Assembly: GCF_000737785.1 (NCBI RefSeq)
Contig: NZ_JPRO01000001.1
Span: 620,001-684,000, forward strand
Direction of reading: 5' to 3'
Length of the DNA: 64,000 nucleotides
DNA from: Chryseobacterium luteum
GTDB taxonomy: Bacteria > Bacteroidota > Bacteroidia > Flavobacteriales > Weeksellaceae
Made by a program: the position numbers and the translations under genes. The notes under the pieces were generated by a model. The model was given only the letters and a program-made list of their open reading frames with translations, was not told the DNA's origin and did not search any database. Position 1 is the stretch's first letter; each line of letters opens with the position of its first letter. Positions 27,614 through 36,229 of this stretch are shown piece after piece.

Positions 27614-29833
27614 CTAAGGAGTTTGCATTACGCCCGTCTCCTCTTTTTTAGTCTGGTTCAGGATATTTGGATCTTCCTTCGCCAGTTTATTTCTTGTCGG
27701 AATTTTGTAGTTTAGAGAAATTCCGAAGTTTCTTGTGTCATATTTGCTTTTGATCATTACAGCCTGTCCTTCAGGCGGATTAGATCTTACCTGCATCACC
27801 TGTCCGTTGAAAATGTCATTCGCAAAAACAGAAACAGTCAAACGATTATCCATGAATTTTTTCGTCAAAGTAAGATCGAATGAATTGTTGAAAGGTTTTT
27901 CTGCCGTAAAATAGAAATACCCTGCTTTTGGAGTTAAATAACTGTAATTGGCGGTTAATTTAATGTCTTTTGGTAATATCAATTGCGTCATGATATTAAA
28001 AATCCAGAATCCTTTATTGTTCAGATTGTCAATTTCATGTTTTTGATACCCTGCGTACAAATACATGAAGTTGATTTTATCAGGATTGAAATTGAACTTC
28101 ATGATCTCGCTCATTGGCTTGCTGAAAATCATAAACGGAATAGGAAGCCCGATATTAAAGTTGTGAATTTTCATGTTTGAAATATTCACCTGTTCATTAA
28201 ATAGCTTTCTTCCGTCTTTTCTTATAATCTGAGCCACCTGGTTATTGGCCGAGCTTACACTGTAGCCGATAAATGCATAATCAAAAGCAGAGACTTTTAT
28301 CTCATAATTGTCGAAAATGGTAGGCTGTAGATTAGGGTTTCCGGTTACTTCTGTGCTTGGACCCGAGAATGTTACGTTATTAGGGTTCAAAGCGGAAATA
28401 CTTGGTAAGCTGATTTTTTTGTTATAATTGGCAGCAACATATACCTGATTCATCACGCTGTACTGCACACTTGCATTTGGAAATAATTTAAACTTATTAA
28501 AAGGGATTAGGTTAGCCTCAGTCAGATCTCCTTTTTTATCAAAAAACCGTGTAATACCGGAAATATCATAATTTTCAGCCCGCGCGCCCAAAGTGAAATC
28601 AAATTTCTTCAGTTTAGCCTGAAATTCCAGATAAGTCGAAGCAGTCTGCCTTTGGTAATCAAGGTTTGTGATTCCAAAACTTTCGGTATCGTAATCCTGC
28701 TTTTCATACAATCCTCCAAAACTTACTTTTCCGCCGTCCAGAAGTTTGATCGGTTGGGAATAATCTATTTTGAAGTTGGCGACATTCATTACAGACTTGT
28801 TATTTAAAACATCTTTTTGCCCGTTACTGCTTATTTTTTTTGTGGGGTCAAATACAAAATAACCATTCTGGGAAAAGTTGTCCTGAGCAAATTTACTGTC
28901 TGATCTGGTGTATCCAAATTGAAAATCCAGCTTTTGAGATTTATCAGCAAAACGTTTTTGATAAGTCAGAACGGCTTCCTGTCTCAAATTATTGGTATGG
29001 GCAACATCTGAAGAGTTATAAAAAGCCTCTCGTAAGTCTTCCGTATTTTTTTCAAAAGGTAAATCTCCATGACCGTCACTCCATGTGTAATTGTCATTAT
29101 TGTTATGGTAAATATCGTAGTTGGCCAATAATCTGTCCTGCCCAAGATCAAAAGTCAGTCCCGATTTAGCAAAATACCCACGTCCAATCCTGTCTGTATT
29201 GGTAGATAATAATTCGTCCTGCTGACCATTCAGCATGCTTTCACGATAGTTTTGGCCTATATTCAGCTGCCATCCGAAATATTTATTTCTGGCATTTAAG
29301 TTTAATGAGTTGGTAGTTCTGCTTCTGTATTGATCATAATTCGTGAAAGAATAATTTCCCGAATAAGTTGCTGTTAAATATTTATTGGCATTCTTATTCG
29401 TAATGATATTCATGATCGCACCTCCTGAAGTGGCGGGAAATTCTGCGCCCGGCTGAGTGATTACCTCGATTCTGTCAACAGAATTGGCGGGCATTCCTTC
29501 AAGGAAAGAATTCAGTTCGTTGGTGGTAATGTTTAAAGGTCTTCCGTTAAGGTATACTTCAAGCATTTTGCCCTGGTACATCATTCCGGCGATATCCGTA
29601 GAAACAAGGCCCGGAAGTTTTTTAACTCCTTCCAGAACATTCCCGTTATTAAGCTGTGGCTGTTCAGAAAAATCAAAAATAGTACGGTCTGCTTTCTGTT
29701 CAACGGCTTTTTTAGTTTTGGTGATAACTACGCCTTCAATCTGCTTTTCCTTCTCTGAACTGTTACTGGTCTTCTCCTGTGAATAGGTAAAAATAGAACC
29801 TAACAGAGATAACGTAAGTATAGTTTTTCTCAT
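27614..29833 (-). CDS. Outer-membrane beta-barrel protein (TonB-dependent receptor-like, OMP_b-brl_3)
   Basis: 739 residues. Signal peptide (about 1-18, ending F-T-Y-S-Q), a plug domain with 'GVVITKTKKAVEQKADR', 'VLEGVKKLPGLVSTD', 'VYLNGRPLN' and 'ANSVDRIEVITQPGAEF' (about 35-140), then a long barrel rich in aromatic/Asn/Tyr strands. It lacks an N-terminal carboxypeptidase-like domain and a SusD partner, so a SusC role is unlikely. Substrate unknown. Follows another barrel gene on the same strand by 58 bases. Confidence 0.88.
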   Translation of the reverse strand: MRKTILTLSLLGSIFTYSQEKTSNSSEKEKQIEGVVITKTKKAVEQKADRTIFDFSEQPQLNNGNVLEGVKKLPGLVSTDIAGMMYQGKMLEVYLNGRPLNITTNELNSFLEGMPANSVDRIEVITQPGAEFPATSGGAIMNIITNKNANKYLTATYSGNYSFTNYDQYRSRTTNSLNLNARNKYFGWQLNIGQNYRESMLNGQQDELLSTNTDRIGRGYFAKSGLTFDLGQDRLLANYDIYHNNNDNYTWSDGHGDLPFEKNTEDLREAFYNSSDVAHTNNLRQEAVLTYQKRFADKSQKLDFQFGYTRSDSKFAQDNFSQNGYFVFDPTKKISSNGQKDVLNNKSVMNVANFKIDYSQPIKLLDGGKVSFGGLYEKQDYDTESFGITNLDYQRQTASTYLEFQAKLKKFDFTLGARAENYDISGITRFFDKKGDLTEANLIPFNKFKLFPNASVQYSVMNQVYVAANYNKKISLPSISALNPNNVTFSGPSTEVTGNPNLQPTIFDNYEIKVSAFDYAFIGYSVSSANNQVAQIIRKDGRKLFNEQVNISNMKIHNFNIGLPIPFMIFSKPMSEIMKFNFNPDKINFMYLYAGYQKHEIDNLNNKGFWIFNIMTQLILPKDIKLTANYSYLTPKAGYFYFTAEKPFNNSFDLTLTKKFMDNRLTVSVFANDIFNGQVMQVRSNPPEGQAVMIKSKYDTRNFGISLNYKIPTRNKLAKEDPNILNQTKKEETGVMQTP

Positions 29834-29891
29834 AATACTTTTTTACTACTACTCAGTTAGACGCAGAAAAATAAGTTTTGTTACAACCGGA

Positions 29892-32012
29892 TTATTCCGC
29901 TCTTTCTTTTTCCTCGAAATTGATGTTTTTCTTGCTGATTTTCTTTTTGCTGCTTCCAAAAGTATAATTCAGGCTTAAACGGAAACTTCTGCCGTCCCAG
30001 TAGTTATTCATATGCTGTACGTTATCGGTGAAATACATGTCGCCACGGTATCTCTGAGCAAAAATATTCATAACCGTTGCATTGATCTGAAGCTTCTTTT
30101 CCATAAGAGAAAGCTTTAACCCTGAAGTCAGTTCCGGATAGGCATAGAAATAAGAATTCACATTTCTGTAAGGCAGGCTGTGGCTGAAATTCACGAACAG
30201 GGCCAGTGTCTTGCTTTTATTTAAACTAAAAGTATTGTTGACAGAGTAGCTGAACGAACTTCCTTTCTGTGTTTCGGCATCAACATTAAATACGGTTGAA
30301 TTCTGAAGGGACGCATTCGCTGAGATGCTGGCTTCCCAGAATTTAAAAAAAGTGTCCGTATAAGAGACATTGAATCCCCAGGAATTATTGTTGTAATAAT
30401 TAAGATATGTGCTGGTCTGTGAAAGCCCATCAATATAAGAGATCTGTCCGAATGCATTTTTCATTCTGAGATAATAAACACTGGCAGAGAATTTATTGTT
30501 GAACGTATATCCTAGCTCCAGGTTGTTTATATAAGCCGGTGTTAATAAAGGATTCCCCGAAGAATAGGAATACGGATTTTCATACCAGCGGAACGGATTG
30601 AGGTTGCTCATGCTCGGGCGGTTGATCCTTCTGGAATAGGATAAACTGAACACATTCTTATCTTCCTTATATGAAACATAAGCGGATGGAAACCATTGTC
30701 CGTAATTATATTTATTTTCTGAATTGGAAGATGGGGTAGAGCTTTGCGCGTGGGTGTTTTCATAACGTATACCTGCTTTGGTTTCCCAGTGTTCCCCGAA
30801 TGTTTTGGCGAAACTGACGTATCCTGCGTAATTTTCTTCCTGGTACCGGAATATATTGGCTCTTAAAAGATCCGGAACATACTGCCCCGCAGTCAGATTG
30901 AAATATTGTATATCGGAACTGTTTTTAAACTGATTGAATTTCATTCCGGTTTCAATGGTTCCGAAAGAGAATGGAAGTTCCAGATCCGCCTGGACGGAAA
31001 AGATCTGCGGTGAAATTAAAGAAGTGGTTTTCACGTCCTGAACAGAGTTGTCTGAAGATTTCAGCGTCGAAAAATTAACCTCGGTATCAGAATTATTCTT
31101 ATAGAAATTTGCTGCGATGCTCAGTTTTTTTCCCAATGTATCCAGTTTCAGGTCATAGTAGGCGCTTAAAGTATGCGTAGGAAGTTTTTCACGGTGAAAG
31201 GTGTTGGTTAAAAGATTTTCTTCCTTAAGATCTGAAGCAATATTTTTTGTTGTATTGACGATATTCATCCCGGATTTTTGATTGGCATAAATGTATTCCA
31301 ATCCAATTTCAGCGTTTTTACTGATTTTATAGGAAAGATTAAGAGTTGGAGTCAGTTCTTTCCACATATCTCTTCTTATCGAATTGCTGTAGTTTTGGGA
31401 AGCTCCGATGATGGTATAGTTTTCATCCGTGCGCTTGGCTGAATCATAATACGCCAGTTTCAGGCTGCTGCTGAATTTTTCGGTCTGATAATTAAGCGAA
31501 CCGCTTGAGCTGATTCCGGAATACGTCCGCTGGATCAGGCTGGAGTTGATATTTCCGCTGAAACCTAAATTCGGATTTTTCTTCAGAATAATATTGATGA
31601 TACCGCTGTTTCCCTGTGCTTCATATTTAGACGGTGGTGTAGTGATCACTTCTATTTTTGAAATATTTTCTGAACGGATGGATTTCAGATAATTTAATAG
31701 GGCATTACCTGAAAGATTCAGCATTCTGCCGTTGATCATTACGCTCACCGTACTTTTTCCGGTAATGGAAATAGCACCCATATTTTCATCTACTTTCAGC
31801 ATAGGAACATTGGCAAGGGTTTCCGTGGCGTCCATACCTTGTGAAGCTACCGAAGCTTCTACATTAAAAATAAGACGGTCTGCTTTTCTTTCAAGAAGTT
31901 TTTTCTTTACCAGAATATTGATCTGCTCCACATGCTGGATGCTGTCTTTTTGAGTTTGTGCTGATAACGCTGCTGATAATAAGCTGCCGATAAAAATATA
32001 TTTCAGTTTCAT
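29892..32012 (-). CDS. Outer-membrane beta-barrel protein (TonB-dependent receptor-like, OMP_b-brl_3)
   Basis: 706 residues. Signal peptide ends A-L-S-A-Q (about 19). Plug region: 'DATETLANVPMLKVDENMG', 'VMINGRMLNLSGNAL', 'ISKIEVITTPPSKYEAQG' and 'IINIILKKN'. The barrel has the 'RRINRPSMSNLNPF' motif seen in this family. It is the first gene of the minus-strand pair, divergent from the LytS/LytTR genes, and resembles its downstream neighbour in layout but not closely in sequence. Confidence 0.88.
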   Translation of the reverse strand: MKLKYIFIGSLLSAALSAQTQKDSIQHVEQINILVKKKLLERKADRLIFNVEASVASQGMDATETLANVPMLKVDENMGAISITGKSTVSVMINGRMLNLSGNALLNYLKSIRSENISKIEVITTPPSKYEAQGNSGIINIILKKNPNLGFSGNINSSLIQRTYSGISSSGSLNYQTEKFSSSLKLAYYDSAKRTDENYTIIGASQNYSNSIRRDMWKELTPTLNLSYKISKNAEIGLEYIYANQKSGMNIVNTTKNIASDLKEENLLTNTFHREKLPTHTLSAYYDLKLDTLGKKLSIAANFYKNNSDTEVNFSTLKSSDNSVQDVKTTSLISPQIFSVQADLELPFSFGTIETGMKFNQFKNSSDIQYFNLTAGQYVPDLLRANIFRYQEENYAGYVSFAKTFGEHWETKAGIRYENTHAQSSTPSSNSENKYNYGQWFPSAYVSYKEDKNVFSLSYSRRINRPSMSNLNPFRWYENPYSYSSGNPLLTPAYINNLELGYTFNNKFSASVYYLRMKNAFGQISYIDGLSQTSTYLNYYNNNSWGFNVSYTDTFFKFWEASISANASLQNSTVFNVDAETQKGSSFSYSVNNTFSLNKSKTLALFVNFSHSLPYRNVNSYFYAYPELTSGLKLSLMEKKLQINATVMNIFAQRYRGDMYFTDNVQHMNNYWDGRSFRLSLNYTFGSSKKKISKKNINFEEKERAE

Positions 32013-32029
32013 AGTTTAAAATCTTGGTC

Positions 32030-32037
32030 CAAAGGTA
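32030..32037 (-). promoter_or_regulatory. -7 box TACCTTTG for the barrel genes
   Basis: Exact TAnnTTTG on the minus strand, 17 bases before the barrel ATG. Confidence 0.5.
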
Positions 32038-32162
32038 TCTTCAAACTTGTTTTTATGAAATGGCATTTAGATTTTACAATGAATTAATCCGTTCAAAAGA
32101 TTTTCATCGGAAAAAAAACGGGTTTCGTCGGAAATGTTTAGGAATCTGATGTTCTGTAGCCT

Positions 32163-32170
32163 TAAATTTG
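32163..32170 (+). promoter_or_regulatory. -7 box TAAATTTG next to the LytS-type kinase start
   Basis: Exact TAnnTTTG ending only 3 bases before the ATG at 32174; if used, the message would be leaderless. No -33 TTTG is evident, so confidence is modest. Confidence 0.4.
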
Positions 32171-32173
32171 GGC

Positions 32174-33190
32174 ATGAAGCATAAACAAGTTCTCTTCCTG
32201 CATATTTTTTATTGGCTGCTGATCATTTTTAATGGTCTCATTGTAAGAATGATCTATAGTAAAGGTGGTCTTGATATTTTAGATGTCACGATCTTCCTGG
32301 CTAATTTCCTGGGCTTTTACGTCAATTATTTTTTTGTGGCACCCCGTTTTTTCAATCCTAATAGGTTCTACCTGATGATCATCGGTTTCTTTGTAGGAGT
32401 ATTTATATTCGTGGTTTTCAGATATTCGATAGAAGAAGTATTGCTTCCTGCGCTGACCGGTTTTAGGAATTATGCGGAAGGAACAACTTTCCTGTACTAT
32501 TTTTATGACAACATCTATTATTCGAGCTTAACGGTTTTCGTGAGTACCAACCTGTGGTTCTTTAAATATTACCTGAAAGTTGAAGAAGAAAAATCGGTAC
32601 TGATCGAAGAAAGAAAGTATGCCCAGCTTCAGGCCTTGAAAACCCAGATTAACCCCCATTTTATCTTTAATTCTTTAAATAATATCTATTCTCTGGTCTA
32701 CCAGAATTCGGATGCGGCGCTTCCGGCCATTGAAAAACTAAGCGAGCTGCTGAGATACAGTACCAAGGATCTGGAAAAAGATGTGATCAGCCTGGATAAG
32801 GAAATAGGGTATATTGAAAGCCTGATTGGCCTTGAAAAACTCAGAATCAAGAATCCGGAGCTGTTGGTTATTGAAAAAAACATCAATCATCCTAAAATTA
32901 ATATTTCACCCATGCTGCTGGTTCCATTTGTAGAAAATGCTTTTAAACACGGCGACTTCCGGGATAAAGGTTTTGTATTGAAAGTGTCGGATGACAATAA
33001 GGTTCTTCATTTTTATCTTCATAATTTTAAAAATCACAAGATGAAGGATTCCGCTTCCGGAATCGGCATCGAGAATGTGAAAAAGAGACTGGAAATTTTG
33101 TATCCTAAAAAACATGAACTTTATATAAAAGACCTTGAATCTGAATTTATTGTAGATTTGAGGATAATTTTCCCTTATGAGAACGATTAA
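32174..33190 (+). CDS. LytS/YehU-family sensor histidine kinase
   Basis: 338 residues from ATG at 32174 (a TTG 6 bases earlier is discounted). Four membrane helices in the first 135 residues, a short coiled linker, then the His_kinase domain with 'TQINPHFIFNSLNNIYSL' (phospho-acceptor H162) and the ATPase part 'ISPMLLVPFVENAFKHG' and 'GIGIENVKKRLEILY'. No extracellular sensor domain, so it probably senses through the membrane. Overlaps the response-regulator gene by 14 bases. Confidence 0.92.
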   Translation: MKHKQVLFLHIFYWLLIIFNGLIVRMIYSKGGLDILDVTIFLANFLGFYVNYFFVAPRFFNPNRFYLMIIGFFVGVFIFVVFRYSIEEVLLPALTGFRNYAEGTTFLYYFYDNIYYSSLTVFVSTNLWFFKYYLKVEEEKSVLIEERKYAQLQALKTQINPHFIFNSLNNIYSLVYQNSDAALPAIEKLSELLRYSTKDLEKDVISLDKEIGYIESLIGLEKLRIKNPELLVIEKNINHPKINISPMLLVPFVENAFKHGDFRDKGFVLKVSDDNKVLHFYLHNFKNHKMKDSASGIGIENVKKRLEILYPKKHELYIKDLESEFIVDLRIIFPYEND

Positions 33191-33860
33191 ATGCATCATT
33201 GTTGACGACGAACCCCTGGCGATATCACTGCTGGAAAATTATGTCCGTAAGATTCCTTTTTTAGAACTGGTTTTTTCAGCTGAAAATCCTATTCTGGCAC
33301 TGGAGTATATTCAAAATCATGAGGCAGATCTGATTTTTCTGGATATCCAGATGCCTGAACTCTCGGGAATTAATTTTATGAAGATCGTCGGTGAAAAGAA
33401 GAAATATATTCTGACAACAGCTTATTCCGAGTATGCACTGGAAGGATACGAACACAATATTATAGATTATCTTCTGAAACCCGTTTCTTTTGACCGGTTT
33501 TATAAGAGCGCAGTGAAGGCCCGGGAACGTTTTTCCTTTTCGGAAAATGGCGGGGAATCCTATTTTTTCGTGAAATCATCCGGGCAGCAGCATCGTATCA
33601 ACTTCGGCGATATTCTTTATATAGAAAGTATCAAAGATTATGTGAATATCAGAACCGCGAACGAGGAATATATTGTCCTGGATACGCTTAAATCCCTGGA
33701 AAATCAGCTTTCTGAAAGATTTGTCCGTGTCCATAAATCCTTTATCGTTAATCTGGACAAAGCCAAAAATATAGGGATCAAAAGAATTGTTTTACTCTCA
33801 GAACAGGAAATCCCGATTGGGGAAAGCTACCGCAGCAGTCTTCTGAATAAGATAAAATAA
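33177..33860 (+). CDS. LytTR-family response regulator
   Basis: 227 residues. Receiver domain with acidic pocket D10-D11-E12 and phospho-acceptor D56 in 'DLIFLDIQMPELSG'; C-terminal LytTR DNA-binding domain (about 125-227) with 'ILYIESIKDYVNI' and 'FVRVHKSFIVNLD'. Partner of the overlapping kinase. Its most likely target is the divergent barrel operon, though no pair of LytTR direct repeats could be confirmed by eye. Confidence 0.93.
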   Translation: MRTIKCIIVDDEPLAISLLENYVRKIPFLELVFSAENPILALEYIQNHEADLIFLDIQMPELSGINFMKIVGEKKKYILTTAYSEYALEGYEHNIIDYLLKPVSFDRFYKSAVKARERFSFSENGGESYFFVKSSGQQHRINFGDILYIESIKDYVNIRTANEEYIVLDTLKSLENQLSERFVRVHKSFIVNLDKAKNIGIKRIVLLSEQEIPIGESYRSSLLNKIK

Positions 33861-33890
33861 AAGGCGGCTTCCTTGGAAGCCGCCTTTCTA
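33860..33890. terminator. Terminator shared by the LytTR gene and acnA
   Basis: 13-bp stem AAAGGCGGCTTCC/GGAAGCCGCCTTT with a TT apex. The T run is strongest on the minus strand, so it chiefly ends the aconitase message. It touches the LytTR stop codon. Confidence 0.85.
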
Positions 33891-33910
33891 TGATTAAATT
33901 AATCTAACAA

Positions 33911-36178
33911 TTAATTTTCCTGTCTTTTAATCAGGTTAAGGGCAGAACCTGCCTTAAACCAATCGATCTGCTGATCGTTGTAAGTATGGTTCGCCATAAT
34001 GATATCTTTAGTTCCGTCAGCATGAACGAATTCTAAAGTCAACTGCTTTCCTGGAGCGAATTGGTCAAGATCTGCGAAGTTAACCGTGTCATCTTCCCGG
34101 ATTTTGTCATAATCAGCCTCATTAGCGAAAGTGATTCCCAGCATTCCTTGTTTTTTAAGATTGGTTTCGTGGATTCTCGCGAATGATTTTACCAATACGG
34201 CTTTTACGCCAAGGTGTCTCGGCTCCATTGCTGCATGCTCTCTTGAAGATCCTTCACCGTAGTTTTGATCTCCCACAACAATGGTAGGAACACCTGCAGC
34301 CTTATAAGCTCTCTGTACAGCTGGAACTTCACCATATTCACCCGTTAATTCATTTTTAACGCGGTTGGTTTCCATATTGTAAGCATTGACAGCTCCAATC
34401 AGCATATTGTTTGAAATATTATCAAGGTGACCTCTGTATTTCAACCATGGTCCCGCCATAGAAATGTGGTCGGTAGTACATTTTCCGAAAGCTTTGATCA
34501 ATACTTTAGCTCCTTCAATGTTTTTACCGTCCCAAGCCGGGAACTCTTCCAATAACTGAAGCCTGTCCGAAGTAGGGCTTACATTTACCTGAACAGCAGA
34601 TCCGTCTTCAGATGGAGCCTGGTATCCGTTATCATCAACTGCGAATCCTCTTGCCGGTAATTCGGAACCTTTAGGCTCATCCAGTTTTACCTGCTCACCG
34701 TTTTCGGCAGTTAAAGTATCTGTAATCGGGTTAAAGTCCAATCTTCCTGAAATTGCTACTGCAGCTACCATTTCCGGAGATGCTACGAATGCATGCGTGT
34801 TCGGGTTACCGTCCGCTCTTTTGGCAAAGTTTCTGTTGAAAGAGTGGATGATAGAGTTTTTCTCTCCTTTTTCTGCCCCTTCTCTGTCCCATTGTCCGAT
34901 ACAAGGTCCACAGGCGTTGGTAAAGATTCTTGCGTTTTCAAATTTTCTGAAAGAATCTAAGAATCCGTCTCTTTCTGCCGTGAATTTCACCTGCTCAGAA
35001 CCCGGGTTGATCCCTAAGATTGCTTTTGGCTTAACTCCTTTTGCTACCGCATCTTCTACGATGGAAGCCGCTCTTGACAAGTCTTCATAAGAAGAGTTGG
35101 TACAAGACCCGATAAGAGCCCATTCCACTTCTATTGGCCATCCGTTGGCTTCCGCTTTAGCTCTGAATTCGGCTACAGGTGTAGCTAAGTCCGGAGTAAA
35201 AGGTCCGTTTAAGTGTGGCGTAAGCTCAGAAAGGTTGATTTCGATCAGTTGATCGAAATACTGTTCCGGATTGGCATATACTTCAGCATCACCGGTTAAG
35301 TGTTCTGCAATTTTGTCGGCCGCATCTACTACATCCTGTCTTCCTGTTGCTGCCAGATATCTTCTCATAGAATCATCATATCCGAAAGTTGAAGTCGTTG
35401 CTCCGATTTCAGCACCCATGTTACAGATGGTTCCTTTACCTGTTGCTGAAAGGGATTCTGCTCCTTCTCCGAAATATTCTACGATGCATCCTGTTCCGCC
35501 TTTTACGGTAAGGATTCCTGCTACTTTCAGGATAACGTCTTTTGCAGACGTCCATCCGCTCATTTTACCGGTTAATTTTACCCCGATAAGTTTAGGCATT
35601 TTAAGTTCCCATGCCATTCCTGCCATTACATCTACTGCATCAGCACCACCCACACCGATAGCCACCATTCCTAAACCTCCTGCATTTACCGTGTGAGAGT
35701 CTGTTCCTATCATCATTCCTCCGGGGAAGGCATAATTCTCCAGTACAACCTGGTGAATGATCCCGGCTCCCGGTTTCCAGAAACCAATGCCATATTTATC
35801 ACAAACAGAACTCAGAAAGTTGAAAACCTCAGAGTTTTTGTTGATTCCTTCCTGTAAATCTGATTCAGCACCTACTCTTGCCTGGATCAGGTGATCGGCA
35901 TGAGCTGTTGAAGGAACAGCCACTTTGGCTTTTCCTGCCTGCATAAATTGTAAAAGCGCCATCTGCGCAGTTGCATCCTGCATGGCAACTCTATCCGGGG
36001 CGAAATCTACGTAAGAGTTTCCTCTCTCATGTGCCTGCGTCGCATTCCCTTCCCATAAGTGGGTATAAAGAATTTTTTCTGAAAGGGTAAGAGGTTTTCC
36101 CACAATTTGTCTTGCCGCAGCAATCCTTTCCGGGTAACGATCGTACACCTTTTTAATCATATCAATATCAAAGGTCAT
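33911..36178 (-). CDS. Aconitate hydratase, mitochondrial/AcnA-like type
   Basis: 755 residues. Aconitase alpha/beta domains with cluster cysteines: '[12 protein letters not shown]' (active-site His), '[11 protein letters not shown]' (first cluster Cys), '[10 protein letters not shown]' (CxxC) and the swivel '[18 protein letters not shown]' near 635. Length and motifs match the mitochondrial-type aconitase found in several Bacteroidota. Converts citrate and isocitrate in the TCA cycle through a [4Fe-4S] cluster. It lies 51 bases downstream of acnB on the same strand, so the cell has two unrelated-subfamily aconitases in one unit. Confidence 0.95.
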   Translation of the reverse strand: MTFDIDMIKKVYDRYPERIAAARQIVGKPLTLSEKILYTHLWEGNATQAHERGNSYVDFAPDRVAMQDATAQMALLQFMQAGKAKVAVPSTAHADHLIQARVGAESDLQEGINKNSEVFNFLSSVCDKYGIGFWKPGAGIIHQVVLENYAFPGGMMIGTDSHTVNAGGLGMVAIGVGGADAVDVMAGMAWELKMPKLIGVKLTGKMSGWTSAKDVILKVAGILTVKGGTGCIVEYFGEGAESLSATGKGTICNMGAEIGATTSTFGYDDSMRRYLAATGRQDVVDAADKIAEHLTGDAEVYANPEQYFDQLIEINLSELTPHLNGPFTPDLATPVAEFRAKAEANGWPIEVEWALIGSCTNSSYEDLSRAASIVEDAVAKGVKPKAILGINPGSEQVKFTAERDGFLDSFRKFENARIFTNACGPCIGQWDREGAEKGEKNSIIHSFNRNFAKRADGNPNTHAFVASPEMVAAVAISGRLDFNPITDTLTAENGEQVKLDEPKGSELPARGFAVDDNGYQAPSEDGSAVQVNVSPTSDRLQLLEEFPAWDGKNIEGAKVLIKAFGKCTTDHISMAGPWLKYRGHLDNISNNMLIGAVNAYNMETNRVKNELTGEYGEVPAVQRAYKAAGVPTIVVGDQNYGEGSSREHAAMEPRHLGVKAVLVKSFARIHETNLKKQGMLGITFANEADYDKIREDDTVNFADLDQFAPGKQLTLEFVHADGTKDIIMANHTYNDQQIDWFKAGSALNLIKRQEN

Positions 36179-36229
36179 ATCTGTTAAATTAATGTTTATA
36201 CATTTATATTTATCGATAATAACTGGGTA

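Noticed and set aside
35271..35696. 141-codon open frame opposite the acnA-type aconitase
   Set aside because: Antisense shadow, Pro/Ser/Ala/Ile-rich as expected from reverse reading.
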